Shown here in pieces: positions 49,045 through 58,175 of a stretch of DNA of 64,000 nt. Each line of letters opens with the position of its first letter. Within the stretch, counting starts at the first letter, position 1. Both the position numbers and the translations under genes were made by a program. The notes below the pieces were generated by a model. The model did not search any database and was not told the origin of the DNA. It saw nothing but the letters and a program-made list of their open reading frames with translations. Source of the stretch: Maribacter flavus (GTDB taxonomy: Bacteria; Bacteroidota; Bacteroidia; Flavobacteriales; Flavobacteriaceae); NCBI RefSeq assembly GCF_008386635.1, contig NZ_VUOE01000001.1, positions 806,001-870,000 of the forward strand, written 5' to 3'.

Positions 49045-50949
49045 TCAATATCCAGAAACTTTTATCCTTTTTGTAGGTAAACCTTCATATCGAAATTCTA
49101 TAATTTGTCCTTCCGATGCTTCAACCGAAAATTGACCGTCAAATTCAGAAATAACAGCCATATTACTCCCCGCAACCATTATATTAACCCCAGGTATTCC
49201 CATGAATTCACTATCCATTACCTTGCCTTTAAAGACATTAGAACCATCGTCAACTGCCAGTGCGCCAGTTACCTGTAAAAAATCTTCTATTTCATTACTG
49301 GCTTCCTCCTCGTTCGTATCCTTTAATTTAAAAGTCACAGGAACCGAATAAGCAACCGCCACTTCCTCACCCTTATTTTTACCTGGTTTCATTACTGGCA
49401 AACGCTTTAAGATTCGCTCGACCTCATCCTCCAAAAGTTTATCAGGTCCGCGCATGGCAATATTTTCAACGTTTCCTTCTTTTGAAATCGTAAAAAGGGC
49501 ACTTACCCTACCTTCAATTCCCTTGTCCTGTGCTTCTTGGGGATAGCTGAAATTCTTGCCGATATGCCGCATTATTTTTTCATTGAAACAGGCACGGGTA
49601 TCACTAGCATTTTCGCAGCCTGGGAAAATGGGTACTGCATCTACTTCGCCAAATGGTACGGCATTCGATTCTAAGGATTTCTTTGCCCGAATTGTTTGGG
49701 CCGACGTTCCATCCAGTTGAAAAACTACGGGAATGGAATAAGGTATGTTTACGGTCTTACCATCCTTTAAACCCGGTTCCATTTTAGGAAGCTTGGAGAT
49801 GATCCGTTCCACTTCCTCCTCCAAAAGAGGATGGGGACCGCGCTTTTCGATATTAACTATACTTCCCTCTGAATTTATGGTAAACATAACACTCACCCTA
49901 CCTTCAATGTTTTGCTCAAGGGCTTCCTCTGGATAATTAAAGTTTTTACTGATGTGTTCCATGATTTTTTGATTGAAACACGCCCTTTTGTCCTCGGAAT
50001 TCTCACAGCCCGGAAAAATGGGTACAGCATCTACTTCTGAAAATGGAACCATATTGGATTTTAAGGAAGTAGCTTCCATATTCTCTTTGGAATTTGCCTC
50101 GCTTTCACACGAGGTATAGAATAACATACCGAGTACCAGGGGTACCAATACCAAATACTTTAACTGCCAGATTTTTTTTGATTTTGATTTTTGTAACATG
50201 ACTATTCGTTTTTTGATTAATGTTGATTTAAAAAATGGATTGATGAAGGAAAAATTCCGGACTTCGAACGCTTGGGACAACAGCATTTCACAGTGTTCCT
50301 GTAGCTCTTGTTTGGGAACCTGGGCATCGGCGATAAATTCGTGCAGTTCCGTGAGTCGGTTTTGATAAACATAAACCAAGGGATTGAACCAAAACACGAT
50401 TCGCACGACCTCGAAAAACAGTAGGTCCAAGGTGTGCCACTGCCTAATATGGACCATCTCATGTGCTACAATGGATTCGGTTTCCTTACGACTAAAATTC
50501 TCTCCTAAGAAAATAGACTTTAGGAACGAAAAGGCCACATTACTCTGAGGGATCAGAATCCTTCTATGGTCCCTATAAACTTGTACCTTCCCCGTCAACT
50601 TTAAGGTTCGCAAGCGCCAAAGTTTCACGACAAAGGCAATGACAGCCATTCCGCACCCAATGAAAAATAGGACGATGAGCCAAGTAATTTCCATTGCCGC
50701 CGGAGCAGTTCCAACTCCCACGATAGCCGTCGGCTGAAGGTTCCATAAATACTCGGAATACCCTAATAAAACGGGGGCTTCGTTTTTAAATGCCTCTATT
50801 TTTACCCAGGGCAAGGCCAAGGATGCGGCAAATGTGGCCAACAGATAGACCCGGTTCCATTGAAAGAAGGTCTCGCGCTTAAGGAAAAAATCATAAATAA
50901 CGAGGAACACCAATTGAAAGGCGATGCACTCTAGGATATACTGTATCAT
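49045..50949 (-). CDS. M56 membrane metallopeptidase with two TonB-C domains and a carboxypeptidase-regulatory-like end
   Basis: 634 aa. Membrane helices are at about 5-20, 35-52 and 93-115, the zinc motif H-E-M-V-H is near 189-193, and another helix is near 268-285. Two tandem TonB-C-like repeats follow (about 305-415 and 430-535), each starting V-P-F-S/G-E-V-D-A-V-P-I-F-P-G-C-E-N. The end (about 560-634) is a carboxypeptidase-D regulatory-like beta domain with F-K-G-K-V-M-D and S-E-F-D-G-Q-F-S, the type found in SusC plug regions. It pairs with the BlaI-type repressor gene that overlaps its start by four bases. Confidence 0.86.
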   Translation of the reverse strand: MIQYILECIAFQLVFLVIYDFFLKRETFFQWNRVYLLATFAASLALPWVKIEAFKNEAPVLLGYSEYLWNLQPTAIVGVGTAPAAMEITWLIVLFFIGCGMAVIAFVVKLWRLRTLKLTGKVQVYRDHRRILIPQSNVAFSFLKSIFLGENFSRKETESIVAHEMVHIRQWHTLDLLFFEVVRIVFWFNPLVYVYQNRLTELHEFIADAQVPKQELQEHCEMLLSQAFEVRNFSFINPFFKSTLIKKRIVMLQKSKSKKIWQLKYLVLVPLVLGMLFYTSCESEANSKENMEATSLKSNMVPFSEVDAVPIFPGCENSEDKRACFNQKIMEHISKNFNYPEEALEQNIEGRVSVMFTINSEGSIVNIEKRGPHPLLEEEVERIISKLPKMEPGLKDGKTVNIPYSIPVVFQLDGTSAQTIRAKKSLESNAVPFGEVDAVPIFPGCENASDTRACFNEKIMRHIGKNFSYPQEAQDKGIEGRVSALFTISKEGNVENIAMRGPDKLLEDEVERILKRLPVMKPGKNKGEEVAVAYSVPVTFKLKDTNEEEASNEIEDFLQVTGALAVDDGSNVFKGKVMDSEFMGIPGVNIMVAGSNMAVISEFDGQFSVEASEGQIIEFRYEGLPTKRIKVSGY

Positions 50950-51308
50950 TTCTTGTCCTTTTTTATTTCGTTCATAATGGACTCCAATTCGGACAGGCTC
51001 ATATCGTTCTTCTTCATGAAAAAAGAAACCATACTCTTGAAGGAGCCCTGAAAATAACCGTCCACCAATTTGTTGATGCTTTGGTTGCTGTAATCCGATT
51101 TTTTCACGATTGGATAATAGAGGTATCCCTTTCCCTCCTTCTCATGGTCCACAAAGCCCTTGCTCTCCAAAATCCGAATGATGGTGGAAACGGTGTTGTA
51201 GGCCGGCTTGGGTTCGGGCAATTCATCAATGACACCCGCTACGTTCGATTTTTCCAATTGCCATAATACCTGCATTACCTCCTCTTCGGCCTTTGTTAAT
51301 TGCTTCAT
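50946..51308 (-). CDS. BlaI/MecI/CopY-family repressor, second copy
   Basis: 120 aa, winged helix (T-K-A-E-E-E-V-M-Q-V-L-W and T-V-S-T-I-I-R-I-L-E-S-K-G-F) plus a C-terminal dimer arm. Same organisation as 27,897-28,262 and clearly related. The start codon of the M56 gene overlaps its stop (ATGA). Candidate operators at 51,411-51,444 differ in sequence from those of the first pair, which suggests separate regulation. Confidence 0.93.
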   Translation of the reverse strand: MKQLTKAEEEVMQVLWQLEKSNVAGVIDELPEPKPAYNTVSTIIRILESKGFVDHEKEGKGYLYYPIVKKSDYSNQSINKLVDGYFQGSFKSMVSFFMKKNDMSLSELESIMNEIKKDKK

Positions 51309-51354
51309 TACTTTAGGTTTTTATTTTTATTCTAAATACAAATTTCAGTTATAG

Positions 51355-51380
51355 CACCCTTCGACTCCGCTCAGGGTAGC
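51355..51380. repeat. Dispersed GAGCG-type palindrome, intergenic copy
   Basis: On minus, ACCCTGAGCGGAGTCGAAGGGT, with CCCT/AGGG arms. It lies between the BlaI gene and its operators, so it is in the leader of that transcript. Confidence 0.65.
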
Positions 51381-51410
51381 AGTTCGATTCGTAAATCTCA
51401 TCGCTAATAT

Positions 51411-51444
51411 AACTAAATATTTAGTTTAAACTAATTTTTTAGTT
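51411..51444 (-). promoter_or_regulatory. Tandem ACTA/TAGT dyads upstream of the second BlaI gene
   Basis: AACTAAATATTTAGTT (51,411-51,426) is a perfect 16-bp palindrome. AACTAATTTTTTAGTT (51,429-51,444) is a near copy, 18 bp away. Spacing and dyad length are those of BlaI operators, but the TACA/TGTA core is replaced by ACTA/TAGT. They lie about 105 bp upstream of the BlaI ATG and 62 bp upstream of the divergent DUF456 gene. Confidence 0.6.
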
Positions 51445-51505
51445 AAAAAATTGATTTCAGTATGACACTTGTAACATTTTTGACCTATTTTCGTCCAATC
51501 GTCAT

Positions 51506-52015
51506 ATGGATATAGCACTATTGATTATCGGGTTTATTTTTATGCTGCTAGGCATCCTTGGCAGCTTTCTCCCCGTACTTCCGGGACCACCTATTAGTTG
51601 GATCGGACTCTTACTTTTATACCTTACTAAGGCCATTCCCAACAGTTGGTGGGTGTTGGGCATCACCCTCGCCATTGCACTCATTGTATTTGCGCTTGAT
51701 TATATCATTCCTGCCATGGGTACGAAGAAATTTGGCGGAACACGGGCAGGGATGATAGGTACGACCATCGGCCTCATAGTTGGATTGCTCGCACCTATAC
51801 CTGGAGGAATCATTATTGGTCCTTTTGTAGGTGCCTTTCTAGGGGAACTATCGGCGAAAGCCGATAACAAAACGGCCCTAAAAGCTGCCTTTGGTTCCTT
51901 TTTGGGTTTCCTTACCGGTACGTTTATGAAGTTTGTGGTCGCCGTGGTCTATTTGGGACTGTTCATCTCCACCGCTTGGGAGTACAGAACGGCGTTGTTT
52001 CCGTATTTTAATTAA
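51506..52015 (+). CDS. DUF456 membrane protein
   Basis: 169 aa with four to five membrane helices and repeated small residues (G-S-F-L-P-V-L-P-G-P-P-I-S-W-I-G near 22-37; G-L-I-V-G-L-L-A-P-I-P-G-G-I-I-I-G-P-F near 89-107). Glycine-zipper-like helices and the P-G-P-P motif mark DUF456, of unknown function. It is divergent from the BlaI operon and overlaps the nitroreductase stop by 4 nt. Confidence 0.88.
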   Translation: MDIALLIIGFIFMLLGILGSFLPVLPGPPISWIGLLLLYLTKAIPNSWWVLGITLAIALIVFALDYIIPAMGTKKFGGTRAGMIGTTIGLIVGLLAPIPGGIIIGPFVGAFLGELSAKADNKTALKAAFGSFLGFLTGTFMKFVVAVVYLGLFISTAWEYRTALFPYFN

Positions 52016-52566
52016 TCCAGCCAAACGGTTTTTTCCGAAATTGGATTTCTTGTAGATACCGGCACATCGCCATCATAATAGCCCATGTACAAAAATCCTA
52101 GGCATTTTTCCCCTACGGCAATGTCGAAAAATTCATCCATGTACTTAATAATTCCCGGGGAGCTCCAATAACACCCAATTCCCAGCTCGGTACAACATAA
52201 CCACATGTTCTGCACGGCCATGGCAACCGCGGCCACCTCTTCCCACTCGGGAAGGCTCTCCTTAGGGTCTCGCTGCATACAGATGGCTATCACCGCTGCG
52301 GATTGATCGGCGTTGGCGCGTAACTTTTTGATCTTGATCTGTTGGGGTCGTGCATCAGTATCCTCATATTTTTTGGACAGGAATGCGCCCAAGGCTTCCT
52401 TGGATTTTCCCCGTAGTACCTTAAATCGCCATGGTTCCGTTTTTTTATGCGTTGGCGCCCAATTGGCGGCCTCCAATATGCGCTCCAAATCGGTTTTGGA
52501 TAGTTCCTTTTCTATATATTGAGGTGGAAATACCGACCTTCTTTTTTTAATCAAATCAAATACCAT
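52012..52566 (-). CDS. Nitroreductase-family flavoprotein
   Basis: 184 aa. Pattern I-K-K-R-R-S-V-F-P near 5-13 (FMN phosphate contacts), A-N-W-A-P-T-H-K-K-T-E-P-W-R-F near 33-47, and A-V-A-M-A-V-Q-N-M-W-L near 111 is that of FMN-dependent nitroreductases. It reduces nitro or quinone compounds with NAD(P)H, with the physiological substrate unknown. CAAATATA at 52,620-52,627 (TATATTTG on minus) is a possible -7 element. Confidence 0.9.
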   Translation of the reverse strand: MVFDLIKKRRSVFPPQYIEKELSKTDLERILEAANWAPTHKKTEPWRFKVLRGKSKEALGAFLSKKYEDTDARPQQIKIKKLRANADQSAAVIAICMQRDPKESLPEWEEVAAVAMAVQNMWLCCTELGIGCYWSSPGIIKYMDEFFDIAVGEKCLGFLYMGYYDGDVPVSTRNPISEKTVWLD

Positions 52567-52710
52567 AGAGTTTTATATTACGTTAAAATCCCTTTAGAAG
52601 AATGAATGTTCATCCATAACAAATATAGGACATAGGCCATATATTACCTTCGTACTGCTTCGCCAAAAAAAATATGAAAACTGCTTCAGGTTCCTATTTT
52701 TAGACCTTCT

Positions 52711-53571
52711 TTATAACACTTTGCGGATACCATATACAAATCTAAGCACTTTAAGATTCCATAAAGTCAAGGTTTGTGTCGCGGTAATCCTACCATTTTC
52801 GCTACCCACGACCAATGTATCCTTGAAGGACCTGATAAATTTTGTCCATATTTCACTTTTCGAATCCATAAGCAAAAAGTAAAATCCGCTATCCCCTATT
52901 TTTTTGCCTGATGAATCCAATATCAATTCACCATTCTCACCAACTGTAGGGGCTAAAATAACGGTGGCATTTCCATTAGGTAACGGAAAAACCGCTTTGA
53001 TACACGTGGGTCCATTGGGCAAAACACAAGTTCCATATACCCCTGAATATACTACTTCACCCGTGGATTTAAAAGTTCTCAGCCACACCGTTCTTTTGAC
53101 CTTATTGGTTTGGGAATCCACCAATTTTATTATTTCACTGGTTAGTCCCATGGAACCTTCCAAATTCTTAATGGGAACATTAAGCTGCTCAATTCTCTTA
53201 CTAAAGATAATTTTTACCAATATGCCAAAAGCCTTGAATAACGGGTTCCATTTAGCTTTCAGAACAAGATCGTAGTTCGAAGTGTTCTCGTAAAAATCAA
53301 TAACATCGGGAGAGAGCTTTTTCATATCATTTTCGGAAAGCCCTAAATCCATGATGGAATCCAGTAATCCCTTATCCTTTCGTTGATTATCGATTAACAG
53401 GTTTTCATTGTGGGCTAGTTCCTTTATATATTTTAAACCTATTCCATTTATTCCACCAAAGGGCCCAAAGAGCCACTCGAATCTCGATTTATCAATCTTT
53501 TGGCCAAAAAGAATCACCCATTGTTGGGTAATCCAGTCCTGTACACTTTGATTTTTCCTAGCTACTCCCAT
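52711..53571 (-). CDS. Hypothetical 286-aa protein
   Basis: 286 aa with no signal peptide. The N-terminus (D-W-I-T-Q-Q-W-V-I-L-F-G) is amphipathic and helical. From about residue 140 it becomes beta-rich with R-T-V-W-L-R-T-F and G-V-Y-G-T-C-V-L-P-N-G-P-T, a pattern reminiscent of small lipocalin-like or DUF-type barrels. It is 15 nt downstream of the CrtA-like gene, so they are probably co-transcribed. I do not recognise a family. Confidence 0.75.
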   Translation of the reverse strand: MGVARKNQSVQDWITQQWVILFGQKIDKSRFEWLFGPFGGINGIGLKYIKELAHNENLLIDNQRKDKGLLDSIMDLGLSENDMKKLSPDVIDFYENTSNYDLVLKAKWNPLFKAFGILVKIIFSKRIEQLNVPIKNLEGSMGLTSEIIKLVDSQTNKVKRTVWLRTFKSTGEVVYSGVYGTCVLPNGPTCIKAVFPLPNGNATVILAPTVGENGELILDSSGKKIGDSGFYFLLMDSKSEIWTKFIRSFKDTLVVGSENGRITATQTLTLWNLKVLRFVYGIRKVL

Positions 53572-53586
53572 TATTATTGAAATACC

Positions 53587-54288
53587 CTATCCTTTGGGAA
53601 TAAAATTAGTACTGCCTTTCCAAGTGCCAAACTCCGCCAGAGGCTTGAACCGAAGTGTGGTAAACTCAAAATGAAAGTCCTTTCTCTCCCTTTCTTTCAT
53701 TGCGTCTATATGCCTTTTTGGATTTTCAACTTTACTATGGCCTTGTACCATATCCTCCATCTCCTTTACAGATTTCCAAATAGAAAAAGTGGAAACCGTA
53801 TTCGGAAACTTTACAGCGGCCAATGCGAGTGTTGTACTGGGATGGTCCCTTACCAGTTTTTCAACTGGTCTGCCCCAGTTTATGAATCTGGGTACCGAAA
53901 CAGGCTTCATCCGGGCAATGGTTACTGCAACAACGGGGCCATTCATGCTATCTAACTTCTTATTGTATTCCGGAATTTTGAATCCCTCGTATTGTCCCCA
54001 TTGTCTTGTAAACGACAAGCGAACGTGCCAACCGCTAGAAAGAACCTTGCCAAAATGGTCATTCTCTAGATAGTGATTAAGTGCGGTTTCTTCCTCCCAT
54101 TGCATAAAAACAGCTACTTGCCCAATGAGTACTCTTGCAGTCGATAAAATCGGCGAACCTAAGGTCATGGCTGTCATATATTCTGAATGCACCAATCCCT
54201 TTGTTCCCTTGGAAATAGGTGGAAAGAGTATGCCCTTCAGCGCGTGGAAAAAATTAATTTCCACTAAATGATAAGAGAATAGCGCCAC
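53587..54288 (-). CDS. Spheroidene monooxygenase-like (CrtA-type) protein
   Basis: 233 aa. W-K-S-V-K-E-M near 167 and the C-terminal D-A-M-K-E-R-E-R-K-D-F-H-F-E-F-T-T-L-R-F are close to CrtA-type proteins (two fused ferredoxin-like barrels), which hydroxylate carotenoids in phototrophs. In flavobacteria such homologues occur without carotenoid genes nearby, as here, so a heme- or other small-molecule-related oxygenase is equally possible. Likely in one transcript with the 286-aa gene. Confidence 0.65.
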   Translation of the reverse strand: MALFSYHLVEINFFHALKGILFPPISKGTKGLVHSEYMTAMTLGSPILSTARVLIGQVAVFMQWEEETALNHYLENDHFGKVLSSGWHVRLSFTRQWGQYEGFKIPEYNKKLDSMNGPVVAVTIARMKPVSVPRFINWGRPVEKLVRDHPSTTLALAAVKFPNTVSTFSIWKSVKEMEDMVQGHSKVENPKRHIDAMKERERKDFHFEFTTLRFKPLAEFGTWKGSTNFIPKG

Positions 54289-54365
54289 TCCAATTTAGTT
54301 TTTATTTGAAATTCCTTTAGTTTTTAAATTCTTCCAAAAGGAAGTCTAACGGTGCGTTCCTTTCA

Positions 54366-55253
54366 TCAAGAACCAAACAACAAATCGATGCAGTTCTGTA
54401 AAACCGGATTCCTATGTTCCTTTTTCCAAATGGCAGATAGCAGTGCCTTTTGTTCAATATCCCTGAGCTCTATAAACTTCACCCGCATTTGAAAGCCATA
54501 TTGTAGGGCCGTTGGGACAATGGCAATGCCCAAATTGTTCTCCACTAATTTAAAAATGGTCTGGGCGTGCACGGATTTATGGGAAACCTTGGGTACGAAT
54601 CCCGCATCGGAACAGATGCTCATGATTGTTTCGTAGTAATAGGGACTGTAATCCTGACTGAACAAAATAAAGTTATCTTCGGAAAAGCGTTCCATCCCCG
54701 AGTATTCCCTTGTAAGCATGGGATAGCTTTCGGGCAATACCAAGGAGAAGGTGTCCTCATAGACCGTTCGCATGTGCAAATTGGCCGGAACTTTGGCCAA
54801 TCGAACAAAGCCTATATCCAAATCTCCCTTTAAAACAGCATCCACTTGGTTCAAATTGGACAGCTCCTCCAAAGAGGTCTTTATCTTTGGAAAGGTATCC
54901 CTCAATTTTAAGAGCAGATTTGGGATGACATCCTGCATGGCGGAACCCAAAAACCCGATCCGAATTTCACCCGTATCGCCCTCCCCCATCAGCTGTAATT
55001 GTCGTTTTATCTCCTTTAATTGTTTAAACAGCGATTCGGATTGGTGCTTCAGGTAATGGCCTGCAGGGGTCAGTGCAACCTTCTTTTTATCCCTCACGAA
55101 AAGTTCCGCCTGCAATATTTCCTCCATTTGCTTTATTTGGCGTGACAGTCCCGGTTGGGAGATAAAGAGCTTTTCCGCAGCCTTTCTAAAATGTAGTTCA
55201 TCGGCTACCGCCAAAAAATACGTAAGGTGCCGTAATTCTATTTGAGAACTCAT
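54366..55253 (-). CDS. LysR-family regulator, divergent from hutH
   Basis: 295 aa from the ATG at 55,251-55,253; the frame runs 76 codons further upstream over hutH, which is not plausible coding. The N-terminal winged helix (L-R-H-L-T-Y-F-L-A-V, then F-R-K-A-A-E-K-L-F-I-S-Q-P-G-L-S-R-Q-I) is followed by an effector-binding domain. With 85 bp to the start of hutH, it probably controls the hut genes and binds in that gap, responding to histidine or urocanate. The effector is inference. Confidence 0.88.
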   Translation of the reverse strand: MSSQIELRHLTYFLAVADELHFRKAAEKLFISQPGLSRQIKQMEEILQAELFVRDKKKVALTPAGHYLKHQSESLFKQLKEIKRQLQLMGEGDTGEIRIGFLGSAMQDVIPNLLLKLRDTFPKIKTSLEELSNLNQVDAVLKGDLDIGFVRLAKVPANLHMRTVYEDTFSLVLPESYPMLTREYSGMERFSEDNFILFSQDYSPYYYETIMSICSDAGFVPKVSHKSVHAQTIFKLVENNLGIAIVPTALQYGFQMRVKFIELRDIEQKALLSAIWKKEHRNPVLQNCIDLLFGS

Positions 55254-55338
55254 AGTTATCGATTGTTCAACAAAATGGTATTGGTAATTATCAAACTTAA
55301 ACAATATCTTTATAAAACTAATATCTAAAAGGCAAATT

Positions 55339-56913
55339 TTGGCGTTGGACACCTTTAAATTTGGAGAAGACTGGCTTACTGTAGGTAAGGTCTTAAGTAT
55401 TGGAAAAGGAGGTACTACAATTGTTCTTTCCCAATCGGTTGAAAAAAGGATCGAGAACAGTTCGCAGGTAGTCACATCCATCGTGGAAAAAGGACATCCT
55501 GTTTACGGGATCAATACGGGCTTTGGGCCGCTATGCACCACAAAAATTTCCAAAGAGGAGACGCGCATTTTACAGACAAACATCCTTAAAAGCCATAGTG
55601 TGGGCGTTGGAGAGCCTATTTCTAGGGAATTGGCCAAAATCATGCTGATTTTGAAGGCCCATTCCTTGGCAAAAGGATATTCCGGCATCGCGCTTGACAC
55701 CTTGGAACGAATTATTTGGCACATAGAAAACGATGCGATACCTGTGGTCCCCTCCCAAGGTTCCGTTGGAGCGTCGGGTGATCTGGCTCCCTTATCGCAT
55801 TTGTTCCTTCCCCTCATAGGGCTGGGCAAGGTCGATTATCAAGGTAAAATTATCCCGACACAGACCTTATTTGAAAAAACGGGACTGGCATCCCTAAACT
55901 TGGGGCCCAAGGAAGGGCTCGCCCTTATCAACGGAACCCAGTTCATTGCCGCCCACGCCGTCAAGGTCGTGGAAAAATTGCATTCGGTTTTGTCCCAAGC
56001 CGATATCATTGGGGCCATGATGATCGAAGGGCTGCAAGGTTCCGTAAAGCCCTTTTACAAGGAACTGCACGAACTACGTCCCTTTAAGGGCAATATCCAT
56101 GTGGCCAGGCGCGTCAAGCGATTGCTAAAGGGTTCAGAAATCATGGAGGACCATATCGATTGTGACCGCGTACAGGACCCGTATTCCCTGCGTTGTATTC
56201 CCCAAGTGCACGGTGCCTCCAGAAATGCGTGGTTACACCTGAAGGAACTTTTGGAAACCGAACTGAATTCGGTTACGGACAATCCCGTCATCATTGACGA
56301 GGAACTCACGATCAGTGGCGGAAACTTTCACGGGCAGCCCTTGGCACTGGCCCTGGACTATGCCTGCTTGGCGGCATCGGAAGTGGGAAATATTTCGGAC
56401 CGCCGCATTTATTTAGCCTTAGAAGGAAACAGTCCCGGCGTACCCAAATTGTTGATGAAGGACACGGGGATCAATTCCGGTTACATGATACTACAATACA
56501 CCAGTGCGGCCCTGGCCAGCGAAAACAAGGGGATGTGCTTTCCGTCCAGTGCGGACAGTATCCCCACTTCCCTAGGGCAAGAGGATCATGTGAGTATGGG
56601 CTCCATTGGAGGCAGGAAGGCGCTTCGCGTCATAGAAAATGTAGAAAAAATATTGGCTATAGAATTGTTGACGGCGGCTCAGGCCTTTGAATATAGAAAG
56701 CCCTTAAAATCGGGCATCTTTTTGGATGAAATACACAAAGCGGTTCGGAAAAGGGTACCTTTTGCCGAGAAGGACCGTGTTTTTTCGGACGATATCGAAA
56801 AGGGCATCGAAATGATCCAAAACAAAACGATCATATCGGTGATTGAAAAAGTTGAAAAGAACACAAACATTTCGCTCAAAACGAAATATTCGGCAGAATT
56901 TGAAAGCTATTGA
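55339..56913 (+). CDS. hutH: Histidine ammonia-lyase
   Basis: 524 aa starting at TTG (55,339); no in-frame ATG is near. The A-S-G-D-L-A-P-L motif at 145-152 forms the MIO cofactor from A145-S146-G147. It deaminates histidine to urocanate, the first step of the Hut pathway. Length and the E-G-N-S-P-G and Q-E-D-H-V-S-M-G motifs are family-typical. hutI follows after 3 nt. Confidence 0.95.
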   Translation: MALDTFKFGEDWLTVGKVLSIGKGGTTIVLSQSVEKRIENSSQVVTSIVEKGHPVYGINTGFGPLCTTKISKEETRILQTNILKSHSVGVGEPISRELAKIMLILKAHSLAKGYSGIALDTLERIIWHIENDAIPVVPSQGSVGASGDLAPLSHLFLPLIGLGKVDYQGKIIPTQTLFEKTGLASLNLGPKEGLALINGTQFIAAHAVKVVEKLHSVLSQADIIGAMMIEGLQGSVKPFYKELHELRPFKGNIHVARRVKRLLKGSEIMEDHIDCDRVQDPYSLRCIPQVHGASRNAWLHLKELLETELNSVTDNPVIIDEELTISGGNFHGQPLALALDYACLAASEVGNISDRRIYLALEGNSPGVPKLLMKDTGINSGYMILQYTSAALASENKGMCFPSSADSIPTSLGQEDHVSMGSIGGRKALRVIENVEKILAIELLTAAQAFEYRKPLKSGIFLDEIHKAVRKRVPFAEKDRVFSDDIEKGIEMIQNKTIISVIEKVEKNTNISLKTKYSAEFESY

Positions 56914-56916
56914 TAT

Positions 56917-58167
56917 ATGGAAGCATTGCAATTAATCGGACCCTTCAAACAATTATTGACCATGGAGACCCTGCCCTTAAAAGGTGCGCTGTCCGATAGT
57001 CAACTTTGGATCACTGAGGATGCAAGCCTATTAATTTCCGATGGAAAAGTGATGGCCACGGGAAATTACGCTTCCCTAAAAAAAGAACATCCTTCCGCAA
57101 AATGTCACGAATTAACAGGTGCCCATGTGTGTCTTCCCGGTTTTATCGATGCCCACACCCACATTTGTTTTGGGGGAAGCCGGGCCAACGACTACGCGCT
57201 CAGAAATTCGGGAAAAACCTATTTGGAAATCGCTAGAGCGGGTGGTGGTATTTGGGATACGGTTACCCAAACCAGAAAGGCGGACAAGGAAACCTTGATA
57301 AAAAGGACGGCAAAATTGGCCAATCGGCACCTTAAAACGGGCGTCACAACGCTGGAGGTGAAAAGTGGATACGGACTTTCATTGAACGAGGAAATTAAAA
57401 TGTTGCAGGCTATACAGAAAGCCGACAACGAAGTTCCATCGGACCTAATCCCAACCTGCCTTGCCGCGCACATGTTCCCCAAGGATTATGCGGGTACCAA
57501 AACCGAATATTTACAGGAATTGGCCCAAAAGTTATTGCCAAAATTGAAGGCCGAAAATCTCACCAACAGAATCGACGCTTTTATTGAAGAAAGTGCCTTT
57601 ACTCCAGAGGAAATAGCCCCGTATTTTGAAGCGGCCAAACAACTTGGATTTGATATCACGGTGCATGCCGACCAATTTTCCACGGGCGGTAGCAAAGTGG
57701 CGGTTGATTTTGATGCCATCAGTGCAGACCATCTGGAGGCCAGCACGGATATAGAGATTGAACTTTTGGCCAAAAGCAATACCATCGCCACGGCCTTACC
57801 GGGGGCCTCATTGGGACTTGGCTGTAATTTTACACCGGCAAGAAAATTATTGGATACCGGGGCCACTTTGGCCATTGCAAGCGACCACAACCCGGGTTCC
57901 GCCCCCATGGGCGATCTATTGACCCAAGCGGCCATATTGGGTGCTTTTGAAAAATTATCGAATGCGGAGGTCCTGGCCGGAATTACCGTAAGGGCGGCCG
58001 CTGCCTTGGGGCTGAAGGACCGGGGGAAACTGGCCAAGGGATACTTGGCGGATTTTAGCCTTTTCCATACCGATAACTATCAGGAAATCCTGTACAACCA
58101 AGGAAACCTGAAACCCTGCATGGTCTGGAAAAACGGAAATTTGGTGTACAACAAGCATAAAGCCTAA
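56917..58167 (+). CDS. hutI: Imidazolonepropionase
   Basis: 416 aa, amidohydrolase family. Metal-site motif D-A-H-T-H-I-C-F-G-G is near 79-88, and V-H-A-D-Q-F-S and A-S-D-H-N-P-G-S near 249 and 328. It opens the ring of imidazolone-5-propanoate to N-formimino-L-glutamate. It lies between hutH (3 nt) and hutU (8 nt) in one operon. Confidence 0.95.
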   Translation: MEALQLIGPFKQLLTMETLPLKGALSDSQLWITEDASLLISDGKVMATGNYASLKKEHPSAKCHELTGAHVCLPGFIDAHTHICFGGSRANDYALRNSGKTYLEIARAGGGIWDTVTQTRKADKETLIKRTAKLANRHLKTGVTTLEVKSGYGLSLNEEIKMLQAIQKADNEVPSDLIPTCLAAHMFPKDYAGTKTEYLQELAQKLLPKLKAENLTNRIDAFIEESAFTPEEIAPYFEAAKQLGFDITVHADQFSTGGSKVAVDFDAISADHLEASTDIEIELLAKSNTIATALPGASLGLGCNFTPARKLLDTGATLAIASDHNPGSAPMGDLLTQAAILGAFEKLSNAEVLAGITVRAAAALGLKDRGKLAKGYLADFSLFHTDNYQEILYNQGNLKPCMVWKNGNLVYNKHKA

Positions 58168-58175
58168 AGACTAGC

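Noticed and set aside
55254-55481. 76-codon upstream extension of the LysR protein
   Set aside because: It runs over the start of hutH and the promoter gap; residues are not LysR-like.
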